Assembly: GCA_018675575.1 (NCBI GenBank)
Contig: JABGXW010000080.1
Coordinates: 1-59,337, forward strand
Direction of reading: 5' to 3'
DNA: 59,337 nucleotides
Source of the DNA: Bacteriovoracaceae bacterium
GTDB lineage: Bacteria > Bdellovibrionota > Bacteriovoracia > Bacteriovoracales > Bacteriovoracaceae
Shown: piece by piece, positions 1 through 9,870 of the stretch
Position numbering within the stretch: position 1 is the stretch's first letter
How the letters are laid out: every line of letters starts with the position of its first letter
Notes under the pieces: generated by a model
Told to the model about the DNA's origin: nothing
Database searches by the model: none
Seen by the model: only the letters and a program-made list of their open reading frames with translations
Made by a program: the position numbers and the translations under genes

Positions 1-614
1 CTGTAGGTATTATTAAACATTAAAGACATATCCGTGACTTCTGCTGTATTAAAGCTAGAGAGATCAAGACTGGTTAAGCCGGTGGCTCCAGCAAACATAG
101 CAGACATATCCGTGACTGCTGCCGTATCTCCACCTGCAAAAGCAGTTAAATTAGTGCAACCTGAAAACGCTCCATTAAGATTAATCCATCCCATATCACC
201 AAAGTCCGTTACAGAAGTGATTTTTAGTTTATCCCCGAGATTATTGAAAGACCACGCTTCTAAAAGTCCAGTCATCGTTATGGTATAAATTCCAGCAGTA
301 GCATAGCGATGAGTTGCTTCTGCCTGATCAAAACTAGTAATGGTATCAACTGTAGTTCCATCTCCCCAGTCAACTTCGAAATTATAATTATATCCGTCTT
401 TCAGAGGCAAGGTAATTGGTTGAGGGCTAAGTGTTGTTGCCCATACCGATACGAAAGGAGAGATTCCAGACCCATTCAAAGAAAGATCTCCCGCGCCACA
501 TATGTCTGCAAAAGGATTTAAAAAAAAGCTCTCTGATTCTCCTCTACAATCTTTTCCACATGACTGTAGTAAAAGTAATAGAAATAAAAAGGGAATCAAA
601 TAGACCGTTTTCAT
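1..614 (-). CDS. BspA/DUF285-repeat surface lipoprotein, C-terminus beyond window edge
   Basis: An open minus-strand frame runs from ATG at 614 to base 1 without a stop, so the gene is cut by the window. The first residues (MKTVYLIPFLFLLLLLQSCG) form a lipoprotein signal with lipobox LLLQSC, predicting lipid anchoring at Cys19. Around residues 75-115 there is a PKD-like strand with VDWGDGT. From about residue 150 come DUF285/BspA-type leucine-rich repeats of the form TSLDLSSFNTAEVTDMS..MF. DUF285 proteins are usually cell-surface proteins of unknown ligand. The repeat DNA is nearly identical to that of the partial gene at the other end of the window. No clear Shine-Dalgarno site precedes the ATG, but the lipobox fixes the N-terminus well. 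Function beyond surface exposure is unknown. Confidence 0.85.
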   Translation of the reverse strand, partial: MKTVYLIPFLFLLLLLQSCGKDCRGESESFFLNPFADICGAGDLSLNGSGISPFVSVWATTLSPQPITLPLKDGYNYNFEVDWGDGTTVDTITSFDQAEATHRYATAGIYTITMTGLLEAWSFNNLGDKLKITSVTDFGDMGWINLNGAFSGCTNLTAFAGGDTAAVTDMSAMFAGATGLTSLDLSSFNTAEVTDMSLMFNNTY

Positions 615-759
615 GTATAACTTATCGGCAGGAAACCCTTACTTATAAAAGAAAAGTACCTGGTTTTTAATACCAGAGCAATATTGTTAACATGGTATCA
701 GCGGACTTATGCCGTAGGCTAGGCGCCGAACATACGAAAGACCTGTTTTAATTATCCGC

Positions 760-1398
760 CTATTTTTTCTTAGCTTTCTTTTTGGTGGTTTTCTTAGCCA
801 CTTTCTTGGCCTTCTTCTTAGTGGTTTTCTTAGTCACCTTCTTAGCAGTTTTTTTTGTAGTTTTCTTGGGAGCTGACTTTTTTGCAACCTTTTTTGTTTT
901 TTTCTTTGCAACTTTCTTTTCCACTTTTTTGGCAACTTTCTTAGCACTTTTCTTAGCACTTTCTACTTCTTTTGCTACTTTTTTGGCCGTTTTCTTAGCT
1001 GCTTTTTTTACATCGTCAACTTCTTTTTTTACTTGTTTTCTTACGTCTTTAACGGTCTTCTGAGCATTTTTTCTTACTTCCTTGACCTTAGACATGACCT
1101 TCTTAGTAGTCTTTTTAACTGCCTTTTTCTGGTCCTGTAGCATTACATCAGTACTTTCTTTGTATTGTTTTAATTCACTCTTAAGAAGTGCATAAAAACC
1201 TAAAATTTTCTTCTTTTGGATATTTAACTTGTCATATTTATTGTGAAAGACTTTATTTAATTCTTGATATCTGTCTCCATTATGTTCTTTTAGCTCTTTG
1301 AGTAGCCCAGCACATTTGGCCCTGAAGTCACCTTTATTGCTTTCTTTTAGTTTGTCTTTTTGTTCTTGAATTTGTTTTAAAAATTGTGGGATTGCCAT
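760..1398 (-). CDS. Histone H1-like Lys/Ala-rich DNA-binding protein
   Basis: 212 aa. Residues 1-95 are a charged, probably helical domain. From about residue 95 to the end the protein is built of KKAAKK/KKVAKK/KKTTKK-type repeats with almost only Lys, Ala, Val and Thr, like the C-terminal tail of eukaryotic histone H1 and bacterial Hc1/AlgP-type proteins. Such proteins bind and compact DNA non-specifically. A Shine-Dalgarno-like TGGAG lies upstream of the ATG. It is a single gene divergent from the PfkB kinase. The DNA is itself internally repetitive (TTCTTAGC/TTCTTGGC units on the plus strand), so repeat number may vary between strains. The nucleoid role is inferred from composition. Confidence 0.75.
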   Translation of the reverse strand: MAIPQFLKQIQEQKDKLKESNKGDFRAKCAGLLKELKEHNGDRYQELNKVFHNKYDKLNIQKKKILGFYALLKSELKQYKESTDVMLQDQKKAVKKTTKKVMSKVKEVRKNAQKTVKDVRKQVKKEVDDVKKAAKKTAKKVAKEVESAKKSAKKVAKKVEKKVAKKKTKKVAKKSAPKKTTKKTAKKVTKKTTKKKAKKVAKKTTKKKAKKK

Positions 1399-1543
1399 TT
1401 TTACTCCAGTTTTATTTAGCTATAGTATAAACGATTTATAAAAATATAACAGTACGATTGATGCGCCATGAGTTAAATTAATTTAGTGCAATGACTTTCA
1501 ACATGAATTCACATAATATCGTAAAATTAACATTGAGGTGAAA

Positions 1544-2530
1544 ATGAAAAAATATGATGTATATGGAATAGGAAATGCCCTTGTAGATGTGGAAATTGAG
1601 GTATCTGAACAATTCTTGTCCGATAACAAAGTGGAGAAGGGTCTTATGACTTTAGTGGAAGAGTCTAGGCAACAAGAGTTACTAGCTGCAGTAAATGGAA
1701 TTTCCCACAGTAGATCATGCGGAGGTTCTGCTGCTAATACTTTAATTGCAGTTAGTCACCTTGGTGGAAAAGGTTATTATTCTTGTAAAGTTTCTTCTGA
1801 TGAATCAGGTGAATTTTATTTTCAAGACTTATTATCGTCTGGGCTTTCGACTAATTTAAATTCAGAGCGTGAATCAGGAAAAACTGGTCATTGTATGGTT
1901 TTTATAACGCCTGACGCTGACAGAACAATGAATACGTTTCTTGGTATAACGGCGACGTTTTCTGACTCTGAAATAAGTTTTGAAGAACTAGAAGAAAGTC
2001 AATGGTTATACATAGAAGGCTATTTGGTTACAGGTCCTAACTCAAAAGCTGCAGCTATTAAAGCAAGAGAATTTGCTAAATCTAAAGGTGTTAAGACAAG
2101 TATCACATTATCGGACCCTGGGATTGTTGGATTCTTTAAAGATGGATTCAAAGATATGATAGGCGATGGAGTTGATCTGCTATTTTGCAATGAAGCAGAG
2201 GCATTAGAGTATACTGATAAGTCGACTATTGCTGATGCAAGCGTAGAGCTTAAAAAAATTGCGAAATCATTTGCAATCACGTTAGGTCCTAAGGGAGCAT
2301 ACCTTTTTGACGGTGAAAATGAATTTAATATTTCAACAAACAAAGTAGAAGCTGTCGATACGAATGGGGCTGGCGATTTGTTTGCAGGGACATTCCTTTT
2401 TGCAATAAATAATGGACTTGATTACCAGGAAGCGGGAGAAATGGCTTGTGCAGCTTCTTCAACTTTAGTCACACAGTTTGGATCGAGACTTAAGAAAGAG
2501 CAATTGTTAAAATTAAAACAATTAAATTAA
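1544..2530 (+). CDS. PfkB-family sugar/nucleoside kinase, adenosine kinase-like
   Basis: Ribokinase/PfkB fold of 328 aa, the usual length. The N-terminal strand (YDVYGIGNALVDVEIEV) is followed by the substrate-site GGSAANT motif and, near the C-terminus, the PfkB signature DTNGAGDLFAGTF with the catalytic Asp and anion hole. The overall pattern resembles bacterial adenosine kinases, which phosphorylate adenosine to AMP with ATP, but other sugar or nucleoside substrates are possible. A GTG lies two codons upstream at 1538; I prefer ATG 1544 because the GAGG at 1535-1538 overlaps that GTG and is properly spaced for the ATG. asnS starts 9 bases after the stop, so the two are probably co-transcribed. 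Confidence 0.85.
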   Translation: MKKYDVYGIGNALVDVEIEVSEQFLSDNKVEKGLMTLVEESRQQELLAAVNGISHSRSCGGSAANTLIAVSHLGGKGYYSCKVSSDESGEFYFQDLLSSGLSTNLNSERESGKTGHCMVFITPDADRTMNTFLGITATFSDSEISFEELEESQWLYIEGYLVTGPNSKAAAIKAREFAKSKGVKTSITLSDPGIVGFFKDGFKDMIGDGVDLLFCNEAEALEYTDKSTIADASVELKKIAKSFAITLGPKGAYLFDGENEFNISTNKVEAVDTNGAGDLFAGTFLFAINNGLDYQEAGEMACAASSTLVTQFGSRLKKEQLLKLKQLN

Positions 2531-2539
2531 AGGTTGATT

Positions 2540-3925
2540 ATGTTATTTAAAATTTCAGATTTATTAGCAGGTAAAGGTGAGGATGAGATATGTCGAGTTC
2601 ATGGCTGGGTCAGATCTGTTAGAAAATCAAAAAAGTTTTCATTTGTTGTCATTTCTGACGGTACCTCGCAGAATAATTTTCAAATGATTGTTGATCAAGA
2701 TTCTGATGATTATGAAAATATATCAACTATGCTCACTGGTACTTCTATTGAAGCAGAAGGATTGGTTGTTAAGTCTGGTGGTAAAAATCAGAGCTTTGAA
2801 ATGCAGGCCAAGAAGGTGTCTATAATAGGAGCTTGTACTGAAGATTATCCCTTACAGAAAAAGGCAACTAGTTTGGAATTCTTAAGAGAACATGCCCATC
2901 TAAGAGTTAGAACGAACACTTTTGGGGCAGTCTTTAGAATTAGACATGCCTTGAGTATGGCCACTCATAAGTTCTTTGATGAAAGAGGCTTTTATAATCT
3001 GCATAGCCCTATTGTCACCGGAGTTGACGCAGAAGGCGCAGGAGAAATGTTTAATGTATCTACATTAGATAAAAAACATCTCAAACTAAACAATGATGGC
3101 AGTATCAACCATGAGAGTGACTACTTTGGTAAAGAGACTTCATTATGTGTTACTGGTCAATTAGAAGCAGAATGTTTTGCTCTAGGGATGGGATCAGTCT
3201 ACACGTTTGGACCAACTTTCAGGTCTGAAAATTCAAATACACCAAGGCATTTAGCAGAGTTTTGGATGATTGAACCTGAAGTTGCTTTTGCTGATTTGGA
3301 AGATATAGCAAATCTTGCAACAGATTATGTCAAATACCTAATAGAATATGCAATTGAAAAATGCCCTCAAGAACTTGAGTTCTTACATAGACAATATGCT
3401 GAAGAAGATTACCTTGATAAACTGATTCATGTAAGAGACTCAGCATTCAATAAAATAACTTACACTGAGGCCATAGACATATTAAATAATAGCAATGAAA
3501 AATTTGAATTCCCGACAAATTGGGGTGACGAATTACAAACCGAACATGAAAGATTTTTAGCAGAAAAACATTTTCAAACACCAGTCATCGTCACTGATTA
3601 CCCTAAAGGATTTAAAGCTTTCTACATGAAGCAAAATGATGATGGAGAAACAGTGCGAGCGATGGATGTTCTAATGCCAGGTATAGGTGAACTGATTGGT
3701 GGTAGTCAAAGAGAAGAATCTTTAGAAAAGCTAGAGGCCAGAATGGAAGAAATGAAAATGGATAAAAATCCATTATGGTGGTACCTAGATTTGAGAAAAT
3801 TTGGCACCGTTCCGCATGCTGGATTTGGATTAGGTTTTGAACGTGCTGTCATGTATGTAACAGGCATGAAAAATATCCGTGATGTCATTCCATTTCCAAG
3901 GACTCCAAAAAACTGTGATTTCTAA
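2540..3925 (+). CDS. asnS: Asparaginyl-tRNA synthetase
   Basis: Class IIb aminoacyl-tRNA synthetase charging tRNA-Asn, 461 aa (E. coli AsnS is 466). The N-terminal OB-fold anticodon-binding domain ([16 protein letters not shown]) is followed by a catalytic core with motif 2 ([20 protein letters not shown]) and motif 3 ([15 protein letters not shown]). The end [12 protein letters not shown] is the typical AsnRS C-terminus and separates it from AspRS. A TTG lies two codons upstream, but AGG at 2531-2533 is better placed for ATG 2540. Its 3' end is only 2 bases from the convergent sbcC stop, with no obvious terminator between. Confidence 0.96.
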   Translation: MLFKISDLLAGKGEDEICRVHGWVRSVRKSKKFSFVVISDGTSQNNFQMIVDQDSDDYENISTMLTGTSIEAEGLVVKSGGKNQSFEMQAKKVSIIGACTEDYPLQKKATSLEFLREHAHLRVRTNTFGAVFRIRHALSMATHKFFDERGFYNLHSPIVTGVDAEGAGEMFNVSTLDKKHLKLNNDGSINHESDYFGKETSLCVTGQLEAECFALGMGSVYTFGPTFRSENSNTPRHLAEFWMIEPEVAFADLEDIANLATDYVKYLIEYAIEKCPQELEFLHRQYAEEDYLDKLIHVRDSAFNKITYTEAIDILNNSNEKFEFPTNWGDELQTEHERFLAEKHFQTPVIVTDYPKGFKAFYMKQNDDGETVRAMDVLMPGIGELIGGSQREESLEKLEARMEEMKMDKNPLWWYLDLRKFGTVPHAGFGLGFERAVMYVTGMKNIRDVIPFPRTPKNCDF

Positions 3926-3927
3926 AT

Positions 3928-6900
3928 CTAAATACTCTGGCTAATAGATAGTGATGATTCCCCCCATTGATCTTTTTCTAGACATATTCTCACTGGAATT
4001 CTGTCAGTGAGAGAAGTAACATGTGAAATTATACCTATCTGTTTTCCACGCGACCTTATGGTTAAAAGAATATTTAAAACTTCGTCTATTGAGTCATCGT
4101 CCAAAGTACCAAAACCTTCATCGATAAAAAAACTTTCAATTTCGACTTTGCCTCTAGTCATTTCGGCAAGGCCTAATGCCATTGCAAGGGATACAAGAAA
4201 TGTTTCACCTCCAGATAAAGTTGAAATATTTCTTAATTGAGCTTCTCTCCAACGATCCACGATAAAAAACTCAGGACCATTGGTTTTATTTTTTTCTAAT
4301 TGTACGATTTCATAACGAGATTCACATAAAGATTCCATTTCTTTATTGCATAAATGAATTAGTTGCTGCTCGATCAGGGCAGCCGCGTATCTACCAAAGT
4401 CATCTTTACCTAACGCCTCTAAAAGATTTTTCTGTCTTGACAGTTTCTTATTCAATCTATCTGATAGATCGGATAATTTAGAGATAAGATTTGTTTTGTC
4501 CATAAATTGCTTAATTTCAGTATTTAACTGAACAATTTGATCTCGTTGGGTTAGAATATCTTCTTCGGCTAATTCTTTTATTGGTAATAATATTGTCTCG
4601 TAGAATGATTGTAAGTAAGAATGATCTTCAAAATTAAATTCTTTAAATTTCCTTTCTAATATCTTCTGCCCAAACTTTTTTATGTGACTATTAGTATGAT
4701 TTGCATAATCAAATTGAACTATTAAACTTTGCAGTTTTGTATTTTCTAAACGCTGTGATTTAATATTTTCTGTTTTGATGTTAATATTATTTGATAGAAT
4801 GTCTTTTTTTCTACTAATTTCAAAGTATAAGGTTTTACTTTTATCTACAGATCTTAAAAGCTTAGCGATTGTGATATCATAAAACTTAAGGCCTTCTTCA
4901 ACACTTTCAAATTTTGTCAATTTCAAATTATTATCAATTGAACTTTTCAAAGTTTTTATTTGTTCAATGTTTTTAGCTCTCTTTAGTTCAAGTGAGTCAA
5001 TTTCCTTCGAATAATTATTCTTTTGAATTAAAAGATGAGATGACTCAAGCTTTACATTTTCAATTTTATAATAACAGTCATTCTTAACAATTAAGGATTG
5101 TCGCTCTTGTTCAAAATAATGAGAATATTGCTCATCTATATTTTGTTTTTTACTGATGTCCTTAATGTTTTGTGTTAATTTTGATAAGTTCTCATTGCTA
5201 TACTGCAAAGTCTTTGTTTCTATTTCTATTTCATTTTTCAATGTTAGATATTCATTTTTGGTAGTTTTTAAGGATATTTCTTTTTTAAGAAGTTCTGTAT
5301 AAGTTTTTTGAAGCATTTTTATTTTAAGATCTAAATACTCCACTTTTAGTAAGGCCTCCTTAGTTTGTTTACTATATGAAGCACTTAAAATATCTAAGCA
5401 GCCTGTTGTGTGAATATTTTTTTCTAACTTTTTAAACTTTTTAAAATCAGTGAATAATACTTCGAATTTATTTTTTTTAAGTGTGGCTTCTGACAATTTT
5501 TCTTGATTGATGATTTCCAAGTTATCAATTTCTTTATTGATAAGCTTAAGTCGGCCCTCAATATCAGATATTTTGGTCAATAGCTGGTTATTATCTTTTT
5601 TATTTGAATCTAATGTTATAACTTGAGTGTTTATATCCGAAGAACAAATTGGACATTTTTTATCCTCTAATGCTTTAGTTTTACATATGTCTATAGCATG
5701 CATTATGTCGTCTTGTTTTTGCAAAGAAAGAACAAGTGCAAAATCCTTTTCAACAATTTGTTTTTTTAACATTTTCTCATTAATATTTTTTTGATTTTCA
5801 TCTATAAGGGGCAGGATCTTATTAATATCTAATTCTGTGTGAATTATTTTTTCTAATTCATTTGTAGCTTGAATATGTGATATTTCTAAATCTTTAATTT
5901 TAGAATCATAAATATCTTTTTCAGATTGTAAATTCAAAATTTCTATTTCGAAGTCACTTATGACTGTGATTCTTTGATCGTTTAATACTATGCTAATATC
6001 TTCTGATTGTTTTTTTAAAAGCGTTTCAATTTCTTTAAGTTTTATTTGTCGCTTATTAATTGTTTCTGTCTGATGTCTGATTTTTGATTTAATAGAGGTG
6101 AAGTCAGTAATATTTGATTGAATCTTACTTATATCTTCTTTGCTTAGTTTGGAAAGATGATTTTTAGGAAACTGTGAGTATTGTTTTTCTAGAGTGGAAA
6201 GAATAGCGTTCTTATCTAGAATACTTTTATTAGCAATCATTAATGCATCGTTTTTATGCTCTAGATCACTCGCTATGGAAATGTTAATATTTTCTATGTT
6301 TTTTTTGTTCAGTAAGGACTTTTCAGCATGCTTTAGCATAGGGAGATCTATTTGAGAACTTTTTAAAATTTCTTTATATTCGTTATCAATATTATTATAG
6401 ACTTCAAGCGCTTCTTTATAATTCTTCATTGATGTATCTAATTCTTTAGAGAGCTTCTGGAGTATTTTTTCATCCTTGTCGATGGCAGTAAGGTAGTTAT
6501 TAATTTCACTTATTTGCTTTAGTAACTGTTGAAGTGGCAATAAATCATTTTTTAATTTGTTGTGCTGTTTTTTTAGGACTGATAGAGATAAAGTTTTCTC
6601 CTGGTATTCTTCTTCCGAGAAAGGAAGAGATCCTTCCTTTTTACTTTCATTTAATGATAACTCGTGGTGAATTTCTTTGATTTTTCTTTTAATGAACCTG
6701 CTAAGACCCGATATATTATCTGTTCCACAAATTTGTTCTAATAAAACTTTTCTATCCTTAAATGGCGCAGATAAAAATTCATTAAATTTGCCTTGATTAA
6801 TTATAATTGTTTTAAAAAACTGTTTAGAGTCTAATCCAATAACATCTTCCGGGGATTGATTAATTACTTGTCCTTCTCTTCTCAATATTTTAGATACAAC

Positions 6901-7215
6901 AGGTTTAATAGGTTTTCCGGATCTTGATTTAAGTCTACACTCCCAAAATGAACTATAGAGGATATTGTTAATAGAGAAATCTAATGAAATGGTTCCTTTA
7001 TAGGCCCCCAGCGAGATATACTCTTCAGGGTTTATCTTTTTGTTGCCAGTGTTATAAAGAGCAAGGCCAATAGAATTAAGAATAGAGGATTTCCCTGAGC
7101 CTGTTTGACCTGTTATAGCAAAGAGATCTTCATTGTACAAATCCTTCGTAAAGTCAATAGAGGCCTTTGCTTTTATACTTGTTATTCCTTCTATAGTAAT
7201 TTTATGAAATTTCAT
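3928..7215 (-). CDS. sbcC: Exonuclease SbcCD ATPase subunit SbcC
   Basis: Rad50/SMC-type ATPase of 1095 aa. Walker A (GQTGSGKS) lies at residues 36-43. Long coiled coils flank a central CPICSSD zinc-hook motif. The C-terminal ATPase half carries the signature LSGGETFLVSLAMALGLAEM and Walker B FFIDEGFGTLD. With SbcD it cleaves hairpins and protein-blocked DNA ends. The start ATG overlaps the sbcD stop as ATGA, implying translational coupling. The coiled-coil region is very A-rich, as usual for this gene in AT-rich genomes. Confidence 0.95.
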   Translation of the reverse strand: MKFHKITIEGITSIKAKASIDFTKDLYNEDLFAITGQTGSGKSSILNSIGLALYNTGNKKINPEEYISLGAYKGTISLDFSINNILYSSFWECRLKSRSGKPIKPVVSKILRREGQVINQSPEDVIGLDSKQFFKTIIINQGKFNEFLSAPFKDRKVLLEQICGTDNISGLSRFIKRKIKEIHHELSLNESKKEGSLPFSEEEYQEKTLSLSVLKKQHNKLKNDLLPLQQLLKQISEINNYLTAIDKDEKILQKLSKELDTSMKNYKEALEVYNNIDNEYKEILKSSQIDLPMLKHAEKSLLNKKNIENINISIASDLEHKNDALMIANKSILDKNAILSTLEKQYSQFPKNHLSKLSKEDISKIQSNITDFTSIKSKIRHQTETINKRQIKLKEIETLLKKQSEDISIVLNDQRITVISDFEIEILNLQSEKDIYDSKIKDLEISHIQATNELEKIIHTELDINKILPLIDENQKNINEKMLKKQIVEKDFALVLSLQKQDDIMHAIDICKTKALEDKKCPICSSDINTQVITLDSNKKDNNQLLTKISDIEGRLKLINKEIDNLEIINQEKLSEATLKKNKFEVLFTDFKKFKKLEKNIHTTGCLDILSASYSKQTKEALLKVEYLDLKIKMLQKTYTELLKKEISLKTTKNEYLTLKNEIEIETKTLQYSNENLSKLTQNIKDISKKQNIDEQYSHYFEQERQSLIVKNDCYYKIENVKLESSHLLIQKNNYSKEIDSLELKRAKNIEQIKTLKSSIDNNLKLTKFESVEEGLKFYDITIAKLLRSVDKSKTLYFEISRKKDILSNNINIKTENIKSQRLENTKLQSLIVQFDYANHTNSHIKKFGQKILERKFKEFNFEDHSYLQSFYETILLPIKELAEEDILTQRDQIVQLNTEIKQFMDKTNLISKLSDLSDRLNKKLSRQKNLLEALGKDDFGRYAAALIEQQLIHLCNKEMESLCESRYEIVQLEKNKTNGPEFFIVDRWREAQLRNISTLSGGETFLVSLAMALGLAEMTRGKVEIESFFIDEGFGTLDDDSIDEVLNILLTIRSRGKQIGIISHVTSLTDRIPVRICLEKDQWGESSLSISQSI

Positions 7216-8465
7216 AGTCTAACACCTTTCTCTTTAGTTAAAGAAAGGTATTCATCTAGATTTTCTATAAAGTCTGATAACAATTCTTTAGGTATTAGTT
7301 CAGAGTCAGGATGCTTATCAAAATAATATGATTCAAATAATTCTTTTGGAGTCAATAGCTTTACTTCATTGTTATGGTCAAATTTACTTAAAGTGCGGTT
7401 TTCATCATGATAACGAGCTTGGTAACCTATAAGCTTAATTGGGAAACTTTTAAGTTCATTCTTAATTACTTCAGGAATTCCCATTACAGGGTCTTTAAAC
7501 TTGATATCTGCATAAAGAAAATGATCATCATCAGAGACAGGAAGATCATTTTTTATTTTTTCTAACTCTAAGAGTAATTCTTCAAAAGCACAATTAAGCG
7601 TGATTAGTTTTTTAAATGAAGGGATATCTATTGTTGTAAAATCAAAATTTGTTTTTGAATTTATCCTGATGAAGGCAAGCTTTTTCTGTTCATTCTCACT
7701 AAAACGAAACGGTATCGGAGATCCTGAATAAATAATAGTAGGTGACTCTTTTTGAATAATTTTAAATTTATGGATATGTCCTAAGGCGATATATTGGAAT
7801 AAACCTCTAACTAAACTTAAAGGAAGTTGATCTATGCCGCTTAGTGAGAGGCCTTGTTCTGATCCAGAAGCTTCATAACCTGCAAATAGATGATGTCCCA
7901 TTAAAATATTGAAACTATCAGGTGCTGAAATATTGGCAATTTCTTTAAATAATGATTCTAGAATAAGCAAAATACTTTCGCTGATATCATCTTCTTTAAG
8001 TAGGTCAGGGTAGAGAGTTCTACCAATTGATAGAATGTCTGATGATCTGAAGTATGGCAGCAGAGTTATACTACAACTGACTCCTTTATTATTCTCTACC
8101 TGTACAATGAGATCTGAAGCCGATTTAATATCCAAATGACCTCGAATAGTAATTCCTTGTGAATCAAAAAATGGTTTTTGTGTCTCTAAAAACCTTCCTG
8201 AATCATGATTTCCACTAATTATAAAAACTTTAACATTATGTTTTGTAGTGATTTCATAAAGAAATTTTAAATAGATACTAATTGCATCACTGGGAGGGTA
8301 GGGTGTGTCGAATATATCCCCTGAAATTATAAGGACGTCACATTTATTGGAGTTGATAGCTTCTTGAAGAAAATCTAAAAATTGAATTTGTTCTTTGACT
8401 CTTGAATATTTAAAAAGCTTTTTGCCCAAATGCCAATCTGATGTGTGAATAATATTTAAGCTCAT
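7212..8465 (-). CDS. sbcD: Exonuclease SbcCD nuclease subunit SbcD
   Basis: Mre11-type calcineurin-like phosphoesterase, 417 aa. The metal-binding motifs are in order: HTSDWHLGK near the N-terminus, IISGDIFD, ISGNHDS, and ALGHIHK. It is the manganese-dependent nuclease partner of SbcC. AAGGG precedes the ATG. It is the first gene of the sbcD-sbcC pair and lies 24 bases downstream of the ricT stop, so a longer transcript starting at ricT is possible. Confidence 0.95.
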   Translation of the reverse strand: MSLNIIHTSDWHLGKKLFKYSRVKEQIQFLDFLQEAINSNKCDVLIISGDIFDTPYPPSDAISIYLKFLYEITTKHNVKVFIISGNHDSGRFLETQKPFFDSQGITIRGHLDIKSASDLIVQVENNKGVSCSITLLPYFRSSDILSIGRTLYPDLLKEDDISESILLILESLFKEIANISAPDSFNILMGHHLFAGYEASGSEQGLSLSGIDQLPLSLVRGLFQYIALGHIHKFKIIQKESPTIIYSGSPIPFRFSENEQKKLAFIRINSKTNFDFTTIDIPSFKKLITLNCAFEELLLELEKIKNDLPVSDDDHFLYADIKFKDPVMGIPEVIKNELKSFPIKLIGYQARYHDENRTLSKFDHNNEVKLLTPKELFESYYFDKHPDSELIPKELLSDFIENLDEYLSLTKEKGVRL

Positions 8466-8489
8466 CTGAACCCTTGGCCATGTTTCTTT

Positions 8490-9776
8490 TTATTTATCCT
8501 TATTGGTATTACTCTTTTGTTGTTTATTCTTATTTCGGTTTCTGTTTCTATTGCGGTTTCTCTTTTTGTTATCCTTGTCTTGCTCTTTTTTATCTGAATT
8601 TTCATTACTTCGCTTTTCATATGGTTTGTTTGGGATATTGCGATTCAGAACATTTTCTTTTATTTCTATAGTAGCTGATACATTCTCGAATACATATCCT
8701 TCATGTTCTTCATTCTTTTGATTACTTTGCTTCTCAGGTAGGCCTATGATTGTGCTTGTTTCATTCGTAATATGATCAAACCTTTCTGGGAACTTCCAGT
8801 CTTTTGGTAATGAAATGTTTTTATCATATTCAGAAAGAGTATATCTTCTAAATTTACCTTTATCAGTAAGCATTTCGAATTGTTCAATCAGTATATGTGA
8901 TTTTGTTATTTTTCCTTTGTCACCATTTTTTAATTGAAAGTATTTTCCCTCTCGTGGTAGTTTATTGCATTTTTCTGTGTAAACATTTTCTTCATATGAG
9001 ATACAACATTTTAATTGTCCGCAGACCCCATTGATTTTGGAAGGTATAAGTGCTAGATTCTGTAATTTTGCTAGTTTGATGCTAACATGTCCATAACTTT
9101 TTAAAAATCCTGAACAACAAGTCAATAAACCACATGCTCCTATGGCACCAATCGCTGCAGATCTATCTCTTACTGAGATTTGTCGTAGCTCAATTCTCAT
9201 TTTTAAATCACTCACAAGCTTTTTTACAAGCGTCCTAAAATCAACTCGGGCTGGTGCCGTAAAATAAATAACAGCTTTTTTTCCAAATTGGATAATTTCA
9301 ACATGTGTAATATTCATATCTAGTTTAAGTTCTGTAATATATTTATTAGAAAGTACTTCCGTTTTTTTCTCTCTTTCTAGATGGCTTTTTTGTTCACTTA
9401 TGTCATCAGTGGTTGCTGCTCTAACGATAGTTTTTATAGGAAGCATGTTGCTCTTAAAATTAGTTGTGTAGGGAAATGAATTAATATATCCCACGGTCAT
9501 GCCTCGATCCGACATCGCAACTACTTTTTGTCCATATTGAAAACTTCTTTTTCCATATAAGAATGGGAAAGATTTTGCATTTCCAGGAAATCTTACTCTG
9601 ACAAATTGTACTTCGTCACCTTCTTTCCAGCGAGTTCCGTGGCCATCACTTTCTTTCTGCCCGTGATCATTTGACTGTCTTTGGTTTGAGGCGGCATTTA
9701 TATCTTGTTTAGTATCGTTATTATCTAACTTTTGGCCAGATTTGCTCTCTCCAGTATCATTAGTTTGATCATGCAT
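8490..9776 (-). CDS. ricT: PSP1-domain protein RicT (YaaT)
   Basis: 428 aa. The PSP1 core (about residues 55-310) contains the Cys-rich stretch of RicT proteins: Cys215, Cys220, Cys221 and Cys252, Cys257, Cys258 within CGLLTCCSGF and GVCGQLKCC. In Bacillus subtilis, RicT works with RicA and RicF in a Fe-S-bearing complex that modulates RNase Y mRNA processing; PSP1 proteins also occur widely in Gram-negatives where the role is less clear. Oddities are a hydrophilic N-terminal 50 residues and a low-complexity basic tail rich in NR/NK repeats, suggestive of RNA binding. A GAGGG precedes the ATG at a long spacing. The upstream region holds the pentanucleotide repeat. Confidence 0.85.
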   Translation of the reverse strand: MHDQTNDTGESKSGQKLDNNDTKQDINAASNQRQSNDHGQKESDGHGTRWKEGDEVQFVRVRFPGNAKSFPFLYGKRSFQYGQKVVAMSDRGMTVGYINSFPYTTNFKSNMLPIKTIVRAATTDDISEQKSHLEREKKTEVLSNKYITELKLDMNITHVEIIQFGKKAVIYFTAPARVDFRTLVKKLVSDLKMRIELRQISVRDRSAAIGAIGACGLLTCCSGFLKSYGHVSIKLAKLQNLALIPSKINGVCGQLKCCISYEENVYTEKCNKLPREGKYFQLKNGDKGKITKSHILIEQFEMLTDKGKFRRYTLSEYDKNISLPKDWKFPERFDHITNETSTIIGLPEKQSNQKNEEHEGYVFENVSATIEIKENVLNRNIPNKPYEKRSNENSDKKEQDKDNKKRNRNRNRNRNKNKQQKSNTNKDK

Positions 9777-9870
9777 TTAGTTAATTCCCTCTTCTCTTTG
9801 ATATATAAGGATGTCATTTTATAATCTGGTATAAGATATGTTATGTCTATGCTCGTGGCACATATCGTCG

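Noticed and set aside
309..670. Short plus-strand frames in the first 700 bases
   Set aside because: They oppose the DUF285 lipoprotein, which has a clear lipobox and repeats; the plus frames have no ribosome site or recognisable content.
782..1063. Long Phe/Leu-rich plus-strand reading frame
   Set aside because: It is the antisense shadow of the Lys/Ala-rich histone-like gene; its composition is explained by AAG/AAA codons on the other strand.
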